25,576 nucleotides of DNA from an uncultured Lysobacteraceae bacterium (lineage in GTDB: Bacteria; Pseudomonadota; Gammaproteobacteria; Xanthomonadales; Xanthomonadaceae): positions 1 through 25,576 of the forward strand of contig CAMLLG010000057.1 in NCBI GenBank assembly GCA_946480825.1, given 5' to 3'. Under the pieces are notes generated by a model. It did not search any database and was not told where the DNA came from. It saw nothing but the letters and a program-made list of their open reading frames with translations. Positions within the stretch are counted from its first letter, which is position 1. Each line of letters begins with the position of its first letter. The translations under genes and the position numbers were made by a program. Positions 24,463-25,576 of this stretch are shown here, in pieces.

Positions 24463-25576
24463 ATGAAGCGACACCCGCTCACGTTCGGCCTGCTCATCGC
24501 ATTGGCCGCCGTGCCCGCGTTCGGCCAATCGCCGGACGAAACCCAGCAACAGGACGACCAGGGCGACAGCCTCGAAACCATCGTCGTCACCGGCACGCGC
24601 ACCTCGGCGCGCACCGTGGCCTCGTCGCCCTCCCCGATCGACGTCATCACCCCCGCGGCGCTGGAAGCCACCGGCACCACCGAGCTGGCCACCGCGCTGT
24701 CGCGGGCCCTGCCTTCGCTGAATTTCCCGCGCCCGGCCATCACCGACGGCACCGACGCCGTGCGCCCGGCGCAGCTGCGCGGCCTCGCTCCCGACCAGGT
24801 GCTGGTGCTGGTGAACGGCAAGCGCCGCCACACCACCGCGCTGATCAACCTCAACGGCAGCCAGGGCCGCGGCGCCTCGCCGGTCGACCTCAACGCCATC
24901 CCGATTTCGGCGATCCAGCGGGTCGAAGTGCTGCGCGACGGCGCGTCGGCGCAGTACGGCTCCGACGCCATCGCCGGCGTGGTCAACATCGTGCTGAAGG
25001 GCAGCGACAGCGGCGGCAGCATCGCCCTGACCGGCGGCCAGTACAGCGCCGGCGACGGCCGCACCGCGCAGCTGTCGGGCGATGTGGGCATCAAGCTCGG
25101 CGAGAAGGGCGCGCTGCACCTCGCCGCCGAAGCCCGCGACCAGGACCAGACCGACCGCGCGCGGCCCTACGTGCTGGCGCCCGGCGTCACTGTGCGCCCG
25201 GCCACCGCCCCGCCGCCGGGCGTGGTCGTTCAGCGCTACGGCGACCCGGAAGTGCGCCAGTACGCGTTCTCCGCCAACGCCGAGCTGCCGGTCAACGAAG
25301 CGCTGAGCTTCTACAGCTTCGCCAACGCCAGCCGCCGCGATGCGCTCTCGAACGGCTTCTATCGCACCGCGCTCGACACCCGCAACATCCAGGCGATCTA
25401 TCCCGACGGCTTCCTGCCGCAGATCCGCAACATCGCCGAGGACCGCGCCTTCGTCGTCGGCCTGCGCGGCCTGACCGCGCTCGACTGGGATGTCGACCTC
25501 AGCTACAACTACGGCAACAACGACCTCAGCTTCGGGGTCGAGAACAGCCTCAACCGCAGCCTCGGCCCGACCTCGC
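24463..25576 (+). CDS. TonB-dependent outer-membrane receptor (5' part, cut by window end)
   Basis: The first 371 codons are present and remain open to the window edge. A signal peptide (cleavage near AFG|QSPD, about 21) is followed by an acidic, Gln-rich stretch, a TonB-box-like ETIVVTGTR (38-46) and a plug domain (about 50-175) with the conserved VEVLRDGASAQYGSDAIAGV. The beta-barrel begins around residue 185 (SIALTGGQYSAG). Such receptors import large substrates such as siderophores, vitamin B12 or glycans using TonB energy. No transport partner is in view, so substrate cannot be told. The ATG has CAGGAG about 6 bases upstream. Confidence 0.95.
   Translation, partial: MKRHPLTFGLLIALAAVPAFGQSPDETQQQDDQGDSLETIVVTGTRTSARTVASSPSPIDVITPAALEATGTTELATALSRALPSLNFPRPAITDGTDAVRPAQLRGLAPDQVLVLVNGKRRHTTALINLNGSQGRGASPVDLNAIPISAIQRVEVLRDGASAQYGSDAIAGVVNIVLKGSDSGGSIALTGGQYSAGDGRTAQLSGDVGIKLGEKGALHLAAEARDQDQTDRARPYVLAPGVTVRPATAPPPGVVVQRYGDPEVRQYAFSANAELPVNEALSFYSFANASRRDALSNGFYRTALDTRNIQAIYPDGFLPQIRNIAEDRAFVVGLRGLTALDWDVDLSYNYGNNDLSFGVENSLNRSLGPTS

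Noticed and set aside
22305..25094. A 929-codon minus-strand frame across yheS and the receptor gene
   Set aside because: It is another frame of yheS joined to antisense of the TonB receptor.

Overview
The window (about 25.6 kb, G+C-rich, codons ending mostly in G or C) looks like a chromosomal segment of a gammaproteobacterium of the Xanthomonadaceae/Lysobacteraceae (Lysobacter, Luteimonas or Stenotrophomonas type). The reasons are the gene order yebC-ruvC-ruvA-kup-ruvB-ybgC-tolQRAB-pal-cpoB-queE-queC, a GTAG-type REP pair, DUF3011 proteins and a TonB-dependent receptor with a long plug. The assignment rests on recalled gene order and protein style; no database search was made.

From 1 to about 15.4 kb almost everything is on the minus strand, so it is read here from right to left. 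aspS (13687-15444) heads a tightly coupled set, aspS - secreted unknown protein - GNAT acetyltransferase, joined by two ATGA stop/start overlaps and followed by an alpha/beta hydrolase. Next come yebC, the Holliday-junction genes ruvC and ruvA, the potassium transporter kup, a REP inverted pair, and ruvB. ruvB overlaps ybgC, which opens the cell-envelope Tol-Pal cluster (ybgC, tolQ, tolR, tolA, tolB, pal, cpoB). The left end holds queE and the first 17 codons of queC, both in preQ0 (queuosine) synthesis.

From about 15.5 to 21.3 kb the layout is more accessory. Two tandem plus-strand genes encode secreted proteins made of four and three cysteine-rich DUF3011 repeats. They converge, across an intrinsic terminator, on a minus-strand gene for an unknown secreted protein, itself downstream of an FmdB-type zinc-ribbon gene. 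Divergent from fmdB is a secreted isoamylase closely resembling the Pseudomonas enzyme.

The right end has a 565-bp gap with hairpins and a sigma-54-like motif, a hemerythrin-like protein, a YheS-type ABC-F ATPase (minus strand) and a divergent TonB-dependent receptor cut by the window edge.

No CRISPR array, tRNA, rRNA, transposase, prophage or recognisable defence system was seen. The points most worth a second look are the DUF3011 pair, a recurring TAAAAT/CATAAT + GCGCGG promoter motif that predicts leaderless queE and ruvB mRNAs, an unannotated 36-codon membrane ORF between tolA and tolB, and an unusual AspRS anticodon-binding loop.
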